Source: HLUCCA09 sp038745585
GTDB taxonomy: Bacteria > Pseudomonadota > Alphaproteobacteria > Rhodobacterales > Rhodobacteraceae
Length of the DNA: 64,000 nt
NCBI GenBank assembly: GCA_038745585.1
Contig: JBCDLH010000002.1
Coordinates: 248,001 to 312,000 of the forward strand
Direction: 5' to 3'
Below, piece by piece: positions 25,053-34,430 of this stretch. The first letter of the stretch is position 1. The number at the start of each line of letters is the position of its first letter. The position numbers and the translations under genes are program-made. The notes below the pieces were generated by a model. It saw nothing but the letters and a program-made list of their open reading frames with translations. It ran no database searches and was not told where the DNA came from.

Positions 25053-26681
25053 CTACCGCTGCGCCCGGAGATGCGCGGCGAGAAAACCGGTGGAGCTGTC
25101 CCGGCTTGCGGCTGCTTCGGTGCCCTCCACCACTGGCAGCAATGCCTGAGCGAGCTCTTTTCCCAGCTCCACGCCCCATTGATCGAAGGAATTGATGCCG
25201 AGAATCACGCCTTCGACAAAGACGCGGTGTTCGTAGAGGGCCACAATCTGCCCCAAAACCTCGGGCGTCAGGAGCGGGTAGACCAACGTCACAGACGGCC
25301 TGTTGCCCGGAAAGGACTTTTGCGCAGCAAGGCGTTCGAGCGCGTCGGGAGCGAGGCCCTTGCCCTCAAGCAGCGCGCGCGCCTCGCGCAGGGCGCGGCC
25401 GCGCATCAGCGCCTCGGATTGCGCCAGGCAATTGGCCACCAGCAGGTGATGTTGATGGGCAAGATCGGCTTCGTGGCCCCGGGCGCCGACCATAAACTCG
25501 CACGGCACGATGTCAGTCCCCTGGTGGAGCAACTGATAGAACGCGTGCTGGCCGTTGGTGCCGGGCTCGCCCCAGACGATTGGGCCGGTGACGGCCGCAA
25601 CCGACTTGCCATCGGGGCCGACGCGCTTTCCGTTGCTCTCCATTTCGAGCTGCTGGAGATAGGCCGGCAGCCGCGCGAGGCGCTGCTCGTAGGGGAGGAC
25701 CGCGCGGGTCGGATAGCCGAGCACCTGCCGGTGCCAGAGGCCCACGAGCGCGAGAAGGACGGGCATGTTTTCCTTGAAATCGGCGGAGAGAAAGTGCCGG
25801 TCCATTTCCTGCCCGCCGCGCAGAAACGCGCGGAAAGCTGTCCCGCCAATGGCCATCATCAGCGAGAGCCCGATCGGCCCCCACATCGAATAGCGCCCGC
25901 CGACCCAATCGGCAAAGCCGAAGACGCGGGCGGGGTCGATGCCAAAGCGCGCCGTCTCCTCCGCGGCCGACGAGAGCGCGGCAAACTGATCAGCAGGCTC
26001 GTTGACCCGCTCGCCCATCCAGGCGCGGGCCGTGGCCGCGTTCGTCATCGTCTCGATGGTTGTGAAGGTCTTGGAGGCGACGATGACAAGCGTCGTCTCG
26101 GGGTCGAGCGGACGCAGCACATCGGTGATCGCTGCGCCGTCCACGTTGGAGACAAAGTGACAGCGTGGGCCGTCGTGATAGGGCGCGAGCGCCTGCACCG
26201 CCATCGCGGGGCCGAGATCCGAGCCTCCGATGCCAATATTGACCACATCCGTGATCGGCCCGCCCTGCCCTTCGAAGATCCCGTCGCGCACGTCGTTGGC
26301 AAAGCGCTCCATCCGGTCGAGCGTTGCCAGGACCTCGGGCATGACATCCGCCCCGTCGACCATCACAGGCCCGCCATCGAGGTTGCGCAAGGCGGTATGG
26401 AGAACGGCACGCCCCTCGCTCTCGTTGACCTTGGCACCGGAAAACATGGCGTTGCGCCGCGCCGCGACCCCTGCGCACTCGGCCAATTCGAGGAGGAGCC
26501 AACGCCCCTCGGTGTCAATATTGGTCTTTGAGTAGTCGAGCAGAAGCGCGCCCGCTTCGACCGAAAACTCATTGGCCCGGTTGGGGGTCTCAAAGAGGCT
26601 TGCGATCCGGCGGCCTTCGACATGCGCCGCGCGCGCTTTCAGGCGCGACCATGGGCTGCTTGGCTGTTCGGTCTCAGTCAT
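25053..26681 (-). CDS. pgi: Glucose-6-phosphate isomerase
   Basis: Interconverts glucose 6-phosphate and fructose 6-phosphate. It has 542 residues, the usual bacterial length. Signatures: GIGGSDLGPAM and the sugar-phosphate loop SKTFTTIET; the PGI box reads GRYSMWGPIGLS, and HQGTDIVPCEF is the C-terminal landmark. The start is taken as ATG 26681 (MTETEQPS), with an upstream alternative at 26702. Last gene of the zwf-pgl-pgi operon, which in roseobacters feeds glucose into the Entner-Doudoroff pathway. Confidence 0.96.
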   Translation of the reverse strand: MTETEQPSSPWSRLKARAAHVEGRRIASLFETPNRANEFSVEAGALLLDYSKTNIDTEGRWLLLELAECAGVAARRNAMFSGAKVNESEGRAVLHTALRNLDGGPVMVDGADVMPEVLATLDRMERFANDVRDGIFEGQGGPITDVVNIGIGGSDLGPAMAVQALAPYHDGPRCHFVSNVDGAAITDVLRPLDPETTLVIVASKTFTTIETMTNAATARAWMGERVNEPADQFAALSSAAEETARFGIDPARVFGFADWVGGRYSMWGPIGLSLMMAIGGTAFRAFLRGGQEMDRHFLSADFKENMPVLLALVGLWHRQVLGYPTRAVLPYEQRLARLPAYLQQLEMESNGKRVGPDGKSVAAVTGPIVWGEPGTNGQHAFYQLLHQGTDIVPCEFMVGARGHEADLAHQHHLLVANCLAQSEALMRGRALREARALLEGKGLAPDALERLAAQKSFPGNRPSVTLVYPLLTPEVLGQIVALYEHRVFVEGVILGINSFDQWGVELGKELAQALLPVVEGTEAAASRDSSTGFLAAHLRAQR

Positions 26682-26752
26682 CTCGTTCTTTCTGCCCATC
26701 AAAACGCTTCAACAGCCGCCAAGAAGAGGCGACGAAGAAGGGGGACGCAACG

Positions 26753-27424
26753 TCATGGCGCCCAATGTATCGTCGAGTTTGTCAAAATTGTCTGAACCGG
26801 TGCCGCACTGGGTTGAAGTCTTTGGGCTTTTTCGAGGGCCGCGCGCTTGTCTGCGCCGGTCAAGACCAGATGCGTGCGCAGCGCACCCGAGAGTGCCGGA
26901 CCGGTGAGGCTGATCCGCGGTTCGGGCTGACTGGGCGGTTCGAGATAGGCGAGCGGCGGCGCCGTCGGTGCGAGCGCCGCCTCGAGCCCCGGCGTTCGGG
27001 CAAAGAGGGAGGCGGTGTGCATATCGGCACCCATCCCCAGCAGCAACACGTCGAGCGGGAGCTTTGCGGCGAGCGTTTCGCCAAGGGAGGCGGCATGGGC
27101 CACGGGGTCGGTTGCCGGGTCATAAAGAGAGACGAACGTGGCCTCCGCCGCCCGCCCCTGGACCAGGCGCTCCCGGATAAGGCGTGCGTTGGAGCGGTCG
27201 CTTTCGAACGGCACGCAGCGCTCATCTGTCGGCAAGACCGTGACGCGCGCCCAGTCGAGCGGAAGCGCGGAGAGCACGTCAAAGAGCGGGCCGGGCGTTG
27301 TCCCGCCCGGCACAGCGAAGGTGACCGCATCATGGGTCAGGAGTGCTGACTTCAGATCGCTTGACAGGCTGTCGGCGACATCCATGACCATCAGGTCCGC
27401 GTCCGGATATTCAATCAAATTCAT
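26753..27424 (-). CDS. pgl: 6-phosphogluconolactonase
   Basis: Hydrolyses 6-phosphogluconolactone. It has 223 residues of the NagB/DevB fold. Motifs: AVPGGTTPGPLFDVL and VLPTDERCVPFESDRSNARLIRE; LPLDVLLLGMGADMHTASLF and RISLTGPAL follow. It overlaps the zwf stop by four bases, so it is translationally coupled to the enzyme that makes its substrate. Confidence 0.96.
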   Translation of the reverse strand: MNLIEYPDADLMVMDVADSLSSDLKSALLTHDAVTFAVPGGTTPGPLFDVLSALPLDWARVTVLPTDERCVPFESDRSNARLIRERLVQGRAAEATFVSLYDPATDPVAHAASLGETLAAKLPLDVLLLGMGADMHTASLFARTPGLEAALAPTAPPLAYLEPPSQPEPRISLTGPALSGALRTHLVLTGADKRAALEKAQRLQPSAAPVQTILTNSTIHWAP

Positions 27425-28875
27425 GCTTTGAGCTCCCGCCAGCGCCGGTCATCGCGGTGCATCAGCGCCTGGGCATCGACTGGCCCGTCGCTGCCTTGGG
27501 CATAGGGTTTGGGGCGCTCGCCGCGCTCTTCCCACCCAGCGATGACCGGGTCAGTCCAGGCCCAGGCGGCCTCGACCTCGTCACCCCGCATAAAGAGCGT
27601 CTGGTTGCCGCGGATCACATCCATGATGAGGCGTTCATAGGCGTCGGGAATGGTGTCGGCATCCGGGCTCAGCGCCTCTGCAAATGACATGTCGAGCGGC
27701 ACATCGACCAGCCGCATGCCACCAGGGCCCGGCTCTTTGATCGTCACGCCGAGTTCGATCCCCTCATTGGGCTGCAGGCGGATCGAGAGGATGTTGCGGT
27801 GGACGCCCCGGCCGACGCCGAAAATGGAATGCGGCGCGTCCTTGAAGACCACGGCAATCTCGGAGGTGCGCGCCTTGAGCCGCTTGCCCGTGCGCAAATA
27901 GAACGGTGTCCCCGCCCAGCGCCAGTTGGAGATGTGAAGCCGCATCGCGATAAAGCTCTCGGTCCGGCTCGACTGGCTACCGGCATCTTCGCCGTAGGAG
28001 GGGCCGTGCGTCCCCTCTTCATATTGACCGCGCACGAGCAAACGCGGGTCGGCCGGATCGAGCGCACGGATCACTTTGAGCTTTTCATCCCGCACGGCAT
28101 CTGCGCCATAGAGCGAAGGCGGCTCCATCGCGATCAGGCACAGAAGCTGCATCATGTGGTTCTGCACCATGTCGCGCATCGCGCCCGCGCGGTCATAGTA
28201 CTCGGCCCGCCCGCCGACGCCGACAGTCTCGGCCACGGTGATCTGGATGTGATCGACGAACTGGCTGTTCCAAAGTGGCTCGAAGAGGACGTTGCCGAAG
28301 CGGATCGCCATTAGGTTCTGCACGGTCTCTTTGCCCAGGTAATGGTCGATCCGGTAGATCTGCGTCTCGTCGAAATAGCGCGCCAGATCGTCGTTTAGCG
28401 CGCGGGCCGACCCCCGATCGTGGCCGAAGGGCTTTTCGACAACGATCCGCGTGCTCTCGGACGCGCAGGCATAGGTCCGGAGCCGTTCCGCGAGCGGACC
28501 GAACAGGTTCGGCCCGACGGAAAAGTAGAATGCGCGGACGATGCCTTTGCGCAACCGTGCTGCGAGCGCGTCCCAGCCGCCGGTGCCCGTCGCGTCGATC
28601 TGTTGATAGCCGATGGCAGCCAGAAAACGCTCTTCCGCTTCGGGATCGCGCTTGCTTGCTGGGACGAACTCTTCGAGCGCGGCGCGCACCATCTCGCGAA
28701 ACGCGTCGTCATCGAGATCCGAGCGCGCAGCGCCGATAATCCGCGCATCGTCGGGCATCTGGCCATCGACGAGGCGGAGGTAGAGCGAGGGCAAGATCTT
28801 GCGGCGGGAGAGGTCTCCCGTCCCGCCAAAGATCACCAGATCGAAAGGATCCACCGGAATGATACGCGCAACCAT
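27421..28875 (-). CDS. zwf: Glucose-6-phosphate 1-dehydrogenase
   Basis: NAD(P)-dependent oxidation of glucose 6-phosphate, the first step of the Entner-Doudoroff and pentose phosphate routes. It has 484 residues. The coenzyme loop is FGGTGDLSRRKILPSLY, the active-site segment is YRIDHYLGKETVQN, and EKPFGHD precedes it. The ATG at 28875 has AAAGGAT upstream. The frame stays open for 78 codons further upstream with no start signals, including two copies of a 15-bp repeat (28953-28982). First gene of zwf-pgl-pgi. Confidence 0.97.
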   Translation of the reverse strand: MVARIIPVDPFDLVIFGGTGDLSRRKILPSLYLRLVDGQMPDDARIIGAARSDLDDDAFREMVRAALEEFVPASKRDPEAEERFLAAIGYQQIDATGTGGWDALAARLRKGIVRAFYFSVGPNLFGPLAERLRTYACASESTRIVVEKPFGHDRGSARALNDDLARYFDETQIYRIDHYLGKETVQNLMAIRFGNVLFEPLWNSQFVDHIQITVAETVGVGGRAEYYDRAGAMRDMVQNHMMQLLCLIAMEPPSLYGADAVRDEKLKVIRALDPADPRLLVRGQYEEGTHGPSYGEDAGSQSSRTESFIAMRLHISNWRWAGTPFYLRTGKRLKARTSEIAVVFKDAPHSIFGVGRGVHRNILSIRLQPNEGIELGVTIKEPGPGGMRLVDVPLDMSFAEALSPDADTIPDAYERLIMDVIRGNQTLFMRGDEVEAAWAWTDPVIAGWEERGERPKPYAQGSDGPVDAQALMHRDDRRWRELKA

Positions 28876-29195
28876 TGCCTTATCCTTTGCGCCCGCGGCG
28901 CTCCGCTCGGACGCTTCGCAGGGCAGCGACAGAACCCGCGCCGCCGACGGCCCCGCGTGCTGTGAACCCGCGTGCTGTGAACCGGCGTCCCGTAAAGATG
29001 CCCTGCCCCTCGACCAAGCTCTGCCCCAATCCTCCGCTGTGTTTCGATGTGCCATCCTGCCGCCGCGCGGTGTCGTTAGCGCAAACATGCCCCTCAGGGA
29101 AGGCATCACATGGCTGTCATGCGCTACGCCTTTCCCCTTTCAAGCCCCACCATGAACGTCTAGCCCTGTGGGAAATGCAAGCCTGGAGACCAGTG

Positions 29196-30149
29196 ATGAA
29201 GGATATCCCGCAAGCGCCTGCCAATGCCGGGAAGTTTCGCGACCCGGTCTGGACGGCGAAGGGAGAGCGGCGTGCGACGGTGCAGTTAAGCCATCCCGAA
29301 ACGCTCTGGTTCAACACCGGCACGCTGTGCAACATCGCGTGCGCGAATTGCTACATCGAAAGCTCGCCCTCCAACGACCGGCTGGTTTACATCACCGCCG
29401 CCGAGGTCGACGCGTATCTCGATCAGCTCGACGCGCGCGGCTGGGGCGTACGAGAGATCGGCTTTACCGGTGGCGAGCCCTTCATGAACCCCGAGATGGG
29501 CGAGATGGCGCGGCGCGCGCTGGAGCGGACCTACGACGTTCTCATTCTGACCAACGCAATGGCGCCGATGATGCGGCCCCGGGTCCAGGCCGAGCTGAAG
29601 GCGCTGCAACGCGATTTCGGTGACCGGCTGACCTTGCGTGTCTCGCTCGACCATTGGTCGGCCGAGCGGCACGACGCGGAGCGGGGCCGCACTGCCTTTG
29701 CCAAGACCCTGCGGGGTATGGATTGGCTGCGGGACGCCAAGATCCGCATGACCGTCGCCGGGCGCACCCTCTGGGACGAGACCGAGGCGTCCTCGCGCGC
29801 GGGCTACGCTGCGCTCTTTGCCGAGCATGGCTACGCGATTGACGCGGATGCGCCGGGCGAGACCGTGCTCTTTCCAGAGATGGACGAAACCGTCGAAGTC
29901 CCCGAGATCACAACCGCCTGCTGGGGGATCCTTGGCAAGCACCCGGACGACGTCATGTGCGCCTCTTCCCGGATGGTGGTCAAACGCCGCGGTGCAGAGC
30001 GGCCCGCGGTTCTTGCCTGCACGCTTTTGCCCTATGCGCCCGAGTTCGAGCTTGGAGAAACGCTGGCAGAGGCGGAGGGCGAGGTGTCCCTCAACCATCC
30101 CCATTGCGCAAAGTTCTGCGTTTTGGGCGGGGCGAGCTGCTCGGCGTAG
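29196..30149 (+). CDS. Radical SAM protein with cysteine-rich C-terminus, unknown substrate
   Basis: 317-residue radical SAM enzyme. The 4Fe-4S/SAM site is C-x3-C-x2-C at Cys45, Cys49 and Cys52 (GTLCNIACANC), with GGEP at 92-95. Six more cysteines follow at 242, 255, 275, 304, 308 and 315, suggesting one or two auxiliary clusters in a SPASM/Twitch-like domain. The ATG at 29196 has GGAG upstream. It faces an arsenite methyltransferase gene tail to tail with 58 bases between. It does not resemble ArsS of arsenosugar synthesis closely enough for me to assign it so. Confidence 0.85.
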   Translation: MKDIPQAPANAGKFRDPVWTAKGERRATVQLSHPETLWFNTGTLCNIACANCYIESSPSNDRLVYITAAEVDAYLDQLDARGWGVREIGFTGGEPFMNPEMGEMARRALERTYDVLILTNAMAPMMRPRVQAELKALQRDFGDRLTLRVSLDHWSAERHDAERGRTAFAKTLRGMDWLRDAKIRMTVAGRTLWDETEASSRAGYAALFAEHGYAIDADAPGETVLFPEMDETVEVPEITTACWGILGKHPDDVMCASSRMVVKRRGAERPAVLACTLLPYAPEFELGETLAEAEGEVSLNHPHCAKFCVLGGASCSA

Positions 30150-30207
30150 GCGTCTGCGCCGGGGCGCCGCCCTGTGCTCTGGGCGCCGGTCCGGGGAACC
30201 GTTCCGG

Positions 30208-31347
30208 TCAGCCGCAGCAGCCGGAGCCGGAGCCAACCACCGCTGGCGTAGTCGGCGCTGCGACCGCAAAGACGTGCGGGTCGGCCTCCCTCGCCATCTG
30301 CCCGGCATGGGCGCCCGGCGCGGAGATGTCCACATGGGCAGCAAAGCGGCTCGAGGCCAGGAGCCGCGCGGTATTGCCTGAGACGGGGACAGCGTGGCCC
30401 ACGGGTAGCGTGACGTTCGCGTCGACCGCGAGCGCCTCTGGCGCATCGGCAAGCGTGCCGCGATAGGTCGCCGTTTGTCCGTAATCCTCGCGTCCGGGCT
30501 CCAGATCCGAGGCCCGCACAAGCCGGAGCGTCACCGAGGCAAATCGGATCCCGCCGAGCCGCGCTTCGAGCTCGGGGTTTTCGATAGTGAGCGCGCGATG
30601 CTCGACCACACGCGGGTCGCCAAAGCCCGCCGCGCGCGCCATCGTCAGCGTATCGCTCCAATAGAGCGCGCCCGAAAGACACTCGCCATAGAGGACCTCG
30701 TCCCTTTGCAAGCTCTCGGGGATGCGGCGGTCGGCATAGACGTCGGAGAAATACATTTCGCCGCCCTCGCCGAGGAGGTGGTACGCCGCTTCGAAGACGG
30801 CCTGCTTGTCGGTGGCGAGATTGATCACGCAGTTCGAGACCATCACATCAAAGCTCTCGGGCGCGAAGGGCAGCTCGCGCAGCCGTTCGATATAGCCGTC
30901 GAGGAAGGTCGTCGTGGGCTCGGGGTGACCAAAGGCCTCGGCGTGATAGGCCCGGTGTGCGCGCGCGACCGCGAGCTGCTCGGGCGTCATGTCGACACCT
31001 GTCACTGCGCCGGTGGGCCCGGCAAGCGCGGCGAGCGCATAGACATCGCGCCCTGCGCCGCAGCCGAGATCGAGGATACGCGCGCCCTTGAGGCCCTGCG
31101 GCGCAAGGAGCCCGCAGCCATAGTAGCGTGCGCTGACATCGGGGTGGATCTTGCCCAAGATCTCTTTGAGTGGTGCCGGGATGTCAGCGGGCGTGCAGCA
31201 GGCATTGGTCTGTAGATCGGCCGAGCTTTGCAGGCGTTCGCCGTAATAGGCGCGCACCGCATCATGGGTGTCGCGTGGCTCGTTGCGCGCCGCAGTCGCG
31301 GCTTCGGTGGGAGCGGTGTCGGTCGTGGGCGTATCCTTCGGCGTCAT
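30208..31347 (-). CDS. arsM: Arsenite S-adenosylmethyltransferase (ArsM-like)
   Basis: Methylates As(III) to volatile or less reactive arsenicals using SAM. It has 379 residues. The ArsM signature is clear: TNACCTPADIP, YGCGLLAP, the SAM loop ILDLGCGAGRDVY, VTGVDMT, VSNCVINL and YFSDVYADRR, then GECLSGALY. Cysteines at 50/51, 78, 173 and 223 include the As(III)-binding set of the family (the spacing of the last two matches the known enzymes). The C-terminus ends GSGCCG, a possible extra metalloid site. No ArsR or ArsB is adjacent. Confidence 0.92.
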   Translation of the reverse strand: MTPKDTPTTDTAPTEAATAARNEPRDTHDAVRAYYGERLQSSADLQTNACCTPADIPAPLKEILGKIHPDVSARYYGCGLLAPQGLKGARILDLGCGAGRDVYALAALAGPTGAVTGVDMTPEQLAVARAHRAYHAEAFGHPEPTTTFLDGYIERLRELPFAPESFDVMVSNCVINLATDKQAVFEAAYHLLGEGGEMYFSDVYADRRIPESLQRDEVLYGECLSGALYWSDTLTMARAAGFGDPRVVEHRALTIENPELEARLGGIRFASVTLRLVRASDLEPGREDYGQTATYRGTLADAPEALAVDANVTLPVGHAVPVSGNTARLLASSRFAAHVDISAPGAHAGQMAREADPHVFAVAAPTTPAVVGSGSGCCG

Positions 31348-31655
31348 CCCTTGTCCCTACTGTACGTGGCGGCGCGTAACGCCTAACGTCCAATGGCGCT
31401 CTTCGCAACGACCGGATGTGCAGAATGTCGCAGCGTTGACCCGCATCGCGTATGCGCCGGGCCCGACCCCGGTATGCAACCTCCTCTTTGTGGAACGGGA
31501 TCAGGGGCAGCGGTGGCTCGACCATTCCGCGCAGGGCACAAGACGCCGCGACGGTGCACCTGTCGGTCGGGGCCCCGTTTGGCCCCTCATAGCGCATAGA
31601 GCCTTGCGATCGGACGCGCGGCCAAAGGCCAACCCCGTCGGGCGGCACGCCTGGC
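31348..31655. other. Intergenic region without recognisable features
   Basis: About 308 bases lie between the start of arsM and the stop of the ClpP-fold gene, both on the minus strand. It must contain the arsM promoter, but I could not place promoter boxes or an ArsR-type site. No credible gene. Confidence 0.5.
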
Positions 31656-32408
31656 CTATCTGACGTTCGCCTCCGTCACGAGGCGGTAGTCCTCCAGTTC
31701 GTCAGGCAGGAGTACATAGATCTCGGCGGGCGGGGTCGACATCGCCGGGATCATCATCCGCGGGTCGACCCCCATCCCAACGAGATGGGCCAGCACCTCT
31801 GCCTGACCGCTCTGGATGTCCTCAATCGCGAGGAACGCGGGCAGATAGACGTTCTCACCGTGGAAATGTTGGTGCACGCCCAGCGCCGCGCCCGCACCCA
31901 CGCGCCGCGCGATGCCGCCCGCAAAAATATAGGGACAGGCCGAAAGGCAGAGCCGGTTAGCAGCGACCTCGGTGTTGAGCGCCGCCGCGCGGAGCGCCCG
32001 GCCAATGGCCAGCGCATCCTGGACCGAGCCACCGGTCGAGTGCAGCTGCGCGACCTCCGCCCCGCCCGCTTGCGCCTCGAACCACTCGTCGAACCGGGCG
32101 CCATCGCCCGGCGCGATCTGACCCGTCAGGCGGATCGCATCCCCCTCTCGCTCAAAGAGCAGCCGCGAGGGCATGTCTCCGGCCGCTGGCAAATCGCGCA
32201 GATCGCTCGGCGCGAAACGGCGGGTCTGGTCGCCTGGGGCGACCGGCGCGTCCAGGCTCGGCGCGCGCAGGCCCGGCAAGCTGAAGGGCAGCGCTCCGGG
32301 CAAGCTGCCGGGCGCTGCCCCGCGCGAGAGATCCGCCGCAGCGAGCGCAACCGCGAGCCCAATCTGGAGGACCAGAACAAAGCGGAGGGCGGTGCGGGCG
32401 CCGATCAT
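31656..32408 (-). CDS. Exported ClpP/SppA-fold protein (COG3904-like)
   Basis: 250 residues: an N-terminal signal or anchor helix (about 8-25), a Pro/Leu-rich linker, then a crotonase/ClpP-like fold. LHSTGGSVQDALAIGRALR (122-140) matches the S49/ClpP substrate-binding strand and helix, and NRLCLSACPYIFAGG carries the expected nucleophile position Ser156 between Cys154 and Cys158. Histidines at 179, 181 and 183 follow in GVHQHFH. A periplasmic serine protease-like role is inferred from fold. The gene is nine bases after the coiled-coil membrane protein gene, so they are one operon. Confidence 0.78.
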   Translation of the reverse strand: MIGARTALRFVLVLQIGLAVALAAADLSRGAAPGSLPGALPFSLPGLRAPSLDAPVAPGDQTRRFAPSDLRDLPAAGDMPSRLLFEREGDAIRLTGQIAPGDGARFDEWFEAQAGGAEVAQLHSTGGSVQDALAIGRALRAAALNTEVAANRLCLSACPYIFAGGIARRVGAGAALGVHQHFHGENVYLPAFLAIEDIQSGQAEVLAHLVGMGVDPRMMIPAMSTPPAEIYVLLPDELEDYRLVTEANVR

Positions 32409-32417
32409 CGCCGCGCC

Positions 32418-33839
32418 TCAGGCGCCCCGGCCGGGATGGACGCTGCCGGCCTGCACGCCCCCAGGCGTCAGCGGGCGCACTCGGGCCCCATCGCCGCGCG
32501 TGCTCTCTTCTGCCACGGGCTCCCGTGCGTCCTCAGCCCTGATGGCGTCGCCGTGGCCCGCCCTTGGCGCCTCGGCGCGGTTCATCGCGACCTCGACCTC
32601 GCGCAAACCGTTAAGCGCCGCGCGCAACTCCCCCAGGGTCAGCACGTCTTCGGTGCCCGCAGTCTCTCGGCCAGCGCGGATCGCCGATTGCACGACCATC
32701 AGCACGACCACCAGCACGCCGGGCAAGAGATCGATCGCGATCGCCCCGGCCCAGCTTGGCACGAAATTGTCGGCATAGAGGATCACGGCGTCAGCCGCCG
32801 AGATCGGGACATAGGCAACGTCGGCTGCGGGCGGCATCGCCATCACCTGACGCGCCGCCTCCTCCAGCGTTTCCGCACGGGAGCCGAGCACCGTCAGCAC
32901 CGCGCCGATGGTCGCCGATTGCTCGGCCCGTGCCGCCTCCGTCCCGCCGTCGAGTTCGGGCAGGACGACGGAGGCTTCGAGATCCGCCGCCGCGCGCGCG
33001 ACGAGGGGCGCGACCGAGAGCTGGCGCAATTGTGTGATGATACCGGCAAGGCGCACCGCCTCTTCGGAAAACGTCACCGAGCGTGTCTCGACCGGCCCGC
33101 GCTCGACCGTCAGCGAGCGCATACGGCTGAGGATGGCGTTGCCCTCGGCAAACGCCCGGTCGATCAGCGGCCCCTGCCCCTCGATCTGCGCCTCCAGCGC
33201 TGTGAGCTCCCCCGATTTCTGCCGCAGCACGCGAAAGACGGCGCCGCGTCCGGCGAGGCCCGAGAGGTCTCCGGCCGCCTCGGCCTCTGAAAGATCCTCG
33301 AAGGTCTGCCGCGTGCGGGCCACGTCCTGCTCGAGCGCCTGTGCCGTGATCGCGATCTCATGGGCGCGTTCGAGGCTTTGCTGATAGTCTTGGACCGTCC
33401 GCGCCAAGTGCTGCTCGACCGCGGCCGCGCCTGCCAGGGCGGCGGCGTTCAGCCACGACGACATCGCGACAATTGCGAGCGCGCCCAAGGCCATCGAAAG
33501 CAGGAGCCCCAGCCGCGTCGCCGCCGTGCGCACCGCTGGCAGAAGGCGCAACATATAGGACCAGAAGACGAAGATGCCGACCGAGACGGCGATGGAGTAC
33601 GAAAGCGCCGCGAAGAAACTGAGCGCGCCCGTGCTGTCGAGCAGAGAAGAGACCCCGAGATAGGTGTAGATCCCTGAGGCCGTTGCGAGCACACCGAGCG
33701 CCGTGGGCGTGATCGTCCCAAGGCCCGTGACATGGCCTTCAAGTTCCTTGGCGTGGCGCAGGCTCTGGGCTTCGGCGCGGGTCAGGGCCTCAGGGCGGGT
33801 CAGGGCCTCAGGGCGGGTCAGGGCCTCAGGGCGGGTCAT
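32418..33839 (-). CDS. Coiled-coil membrane protein, unknown function
   Basis: 473 residues. It begins with three to four tandem TRPEAL hexapeptides, then has three transmembrane helices (about 45-65, 72-95 and 108-130), a long helical and partly coiled-coil region (about 135-340), and a fourth helix (SWAGAIAIDLLPGVLVVVLMVV). The charged C-terminal tail ends in Pro/Gly-rich sequence. The layout suggests a membrane scaffold with a large domain between helices 3 and 4. The start at 33839 opens directly into the hexapeptide repeat. It is co-transcribed with the ClpP-fold gene. Confidence 0.75.
   Translation of the reverse strand: MTRPEALTRPEALTRPEALTRAEAQSLRHAKELEGHVTGLGTITPTALGVLATASGIYTYLGVSSLLDSTGALSFFAALSYSIAVSVGIFVFWSYMLRLLPAVRTAATRLGLLLSMALGALAIVAMSSWLNAAALAGAAAVEQHLARTVQDYQQSLERAHEIAITAQALEQDVARTRQTFEDLSEAEAAGDLSGLAGRGAVFRVLRQKSGELTALEAQIEGQGPLIDRAFAEGNAILSRMRSLTVERGPVETRSVTFSEEAVRLAGIITQLRQLSVAPLVARAAADLEASVVLPELDGGTEAARAEQSATIGAVLTVLGSRAETLEEAARQVMAMPPAADVAYVPISAADAVILYADNFVPSWAGAIAIDLLPGVLVVVLMVVQSAIRAGRETAGTEDVLTLGELRAALNGLREVEVAMNRAEAPRAGHGDAIRAEDAREPVAEESTRGDGARVRPLTPGGVQAGSVHPGRGA
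33781..33834 (-). repeat. 18-bp minisatellite at the start of a membrane protein gene, 3 exact copies
   Basis: Three exact 18-bp units run from 33781 to 33834, with a degenerate fourth before 33781. They encode TRPEAL hexapeptides at the very N-terminus. Copy-number change would keep the reading frame. Confidence 0.92.
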
Positions 33840-34430
33840 AGCGTGCCTCCGACATTTGCGCGCAGCAGAGCAGGTGCAGTTTGATCCCGCAAGGGGCCCG
33901 CGCTTCACATCCCGTGCAGGCGATCAATCGGGCCTTGCGGCGGCGATTCGTGCGAAGGCAAGAACCATCGCGCGGGCAGTGCGCGCGACGTGGGCACGCC
34001 CGTATCCGGAGAGCGTGCCCCGCATAGTTCTGTGGCGGGGACCGTAGCGACCGTGGGGGCAATGCATTCCCGAGGACCTGTATATACAGGTGGGCGCCAG
34101 GTAAACGGGCCAGGACCCGAACAGAGCCAGCTCCCTCGGAGTTGCTTAAGGCCACCGGAATATGGCCCCGTAACGCGAAGAACAGATCCGCCGCCGCGAA
34201 AGGTAGGCGGCCAGGTATCGCACGACAAGGCCGGCGCGACGCCCGGCGCGCGGGATCGAGCGTGACGACCCCTCCCACGACGGCTGCGGGGTTTCACCGC
34301 GTTTGGCGGGTTATCGGGCGCCAATGGCGTCCGCACGACACGGGGCGCGTGTTTTGCTCTGCTTTGCGTGCTTTGGGCGACGGCCTAATGGCGTCCTCGT
34401 CCGAGCACATACAAGGCGTGCTTGCCTAAT
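33840..34430. other. Long intergenic region with a CCTGTATATACAGG palindrome
   Basis: No credible gene in about 590 bases between the divergent membrane protein gene and mmcB. A perfect 14-bp palindrome, CCTGTATATACAGG, is at 34077-34090. A related half-conserved site lies at 35087-35100, beyond mmcB. The stretch must also hold the promoter of the coiled-coil protein gene. Confidence 0.6.

Noticed and set aside
25071..26531. 486-residue plus-strand open frame over pgi
   Set aside because: Antisense shadow of pgi; no family features.
30150..30207. Bidirectional terminator between the radical SAM gene and arsM
   Set aside because: GC hairpins exist in the gap but no T-tract follows on either strand, so intrinsic termination is not supported.
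31785..33290. 501-residue plus-strand open frame over the ClpP-fold and coiled-coil genes
   Set aside because: Antisense shadow spanning two genes; no start signals.
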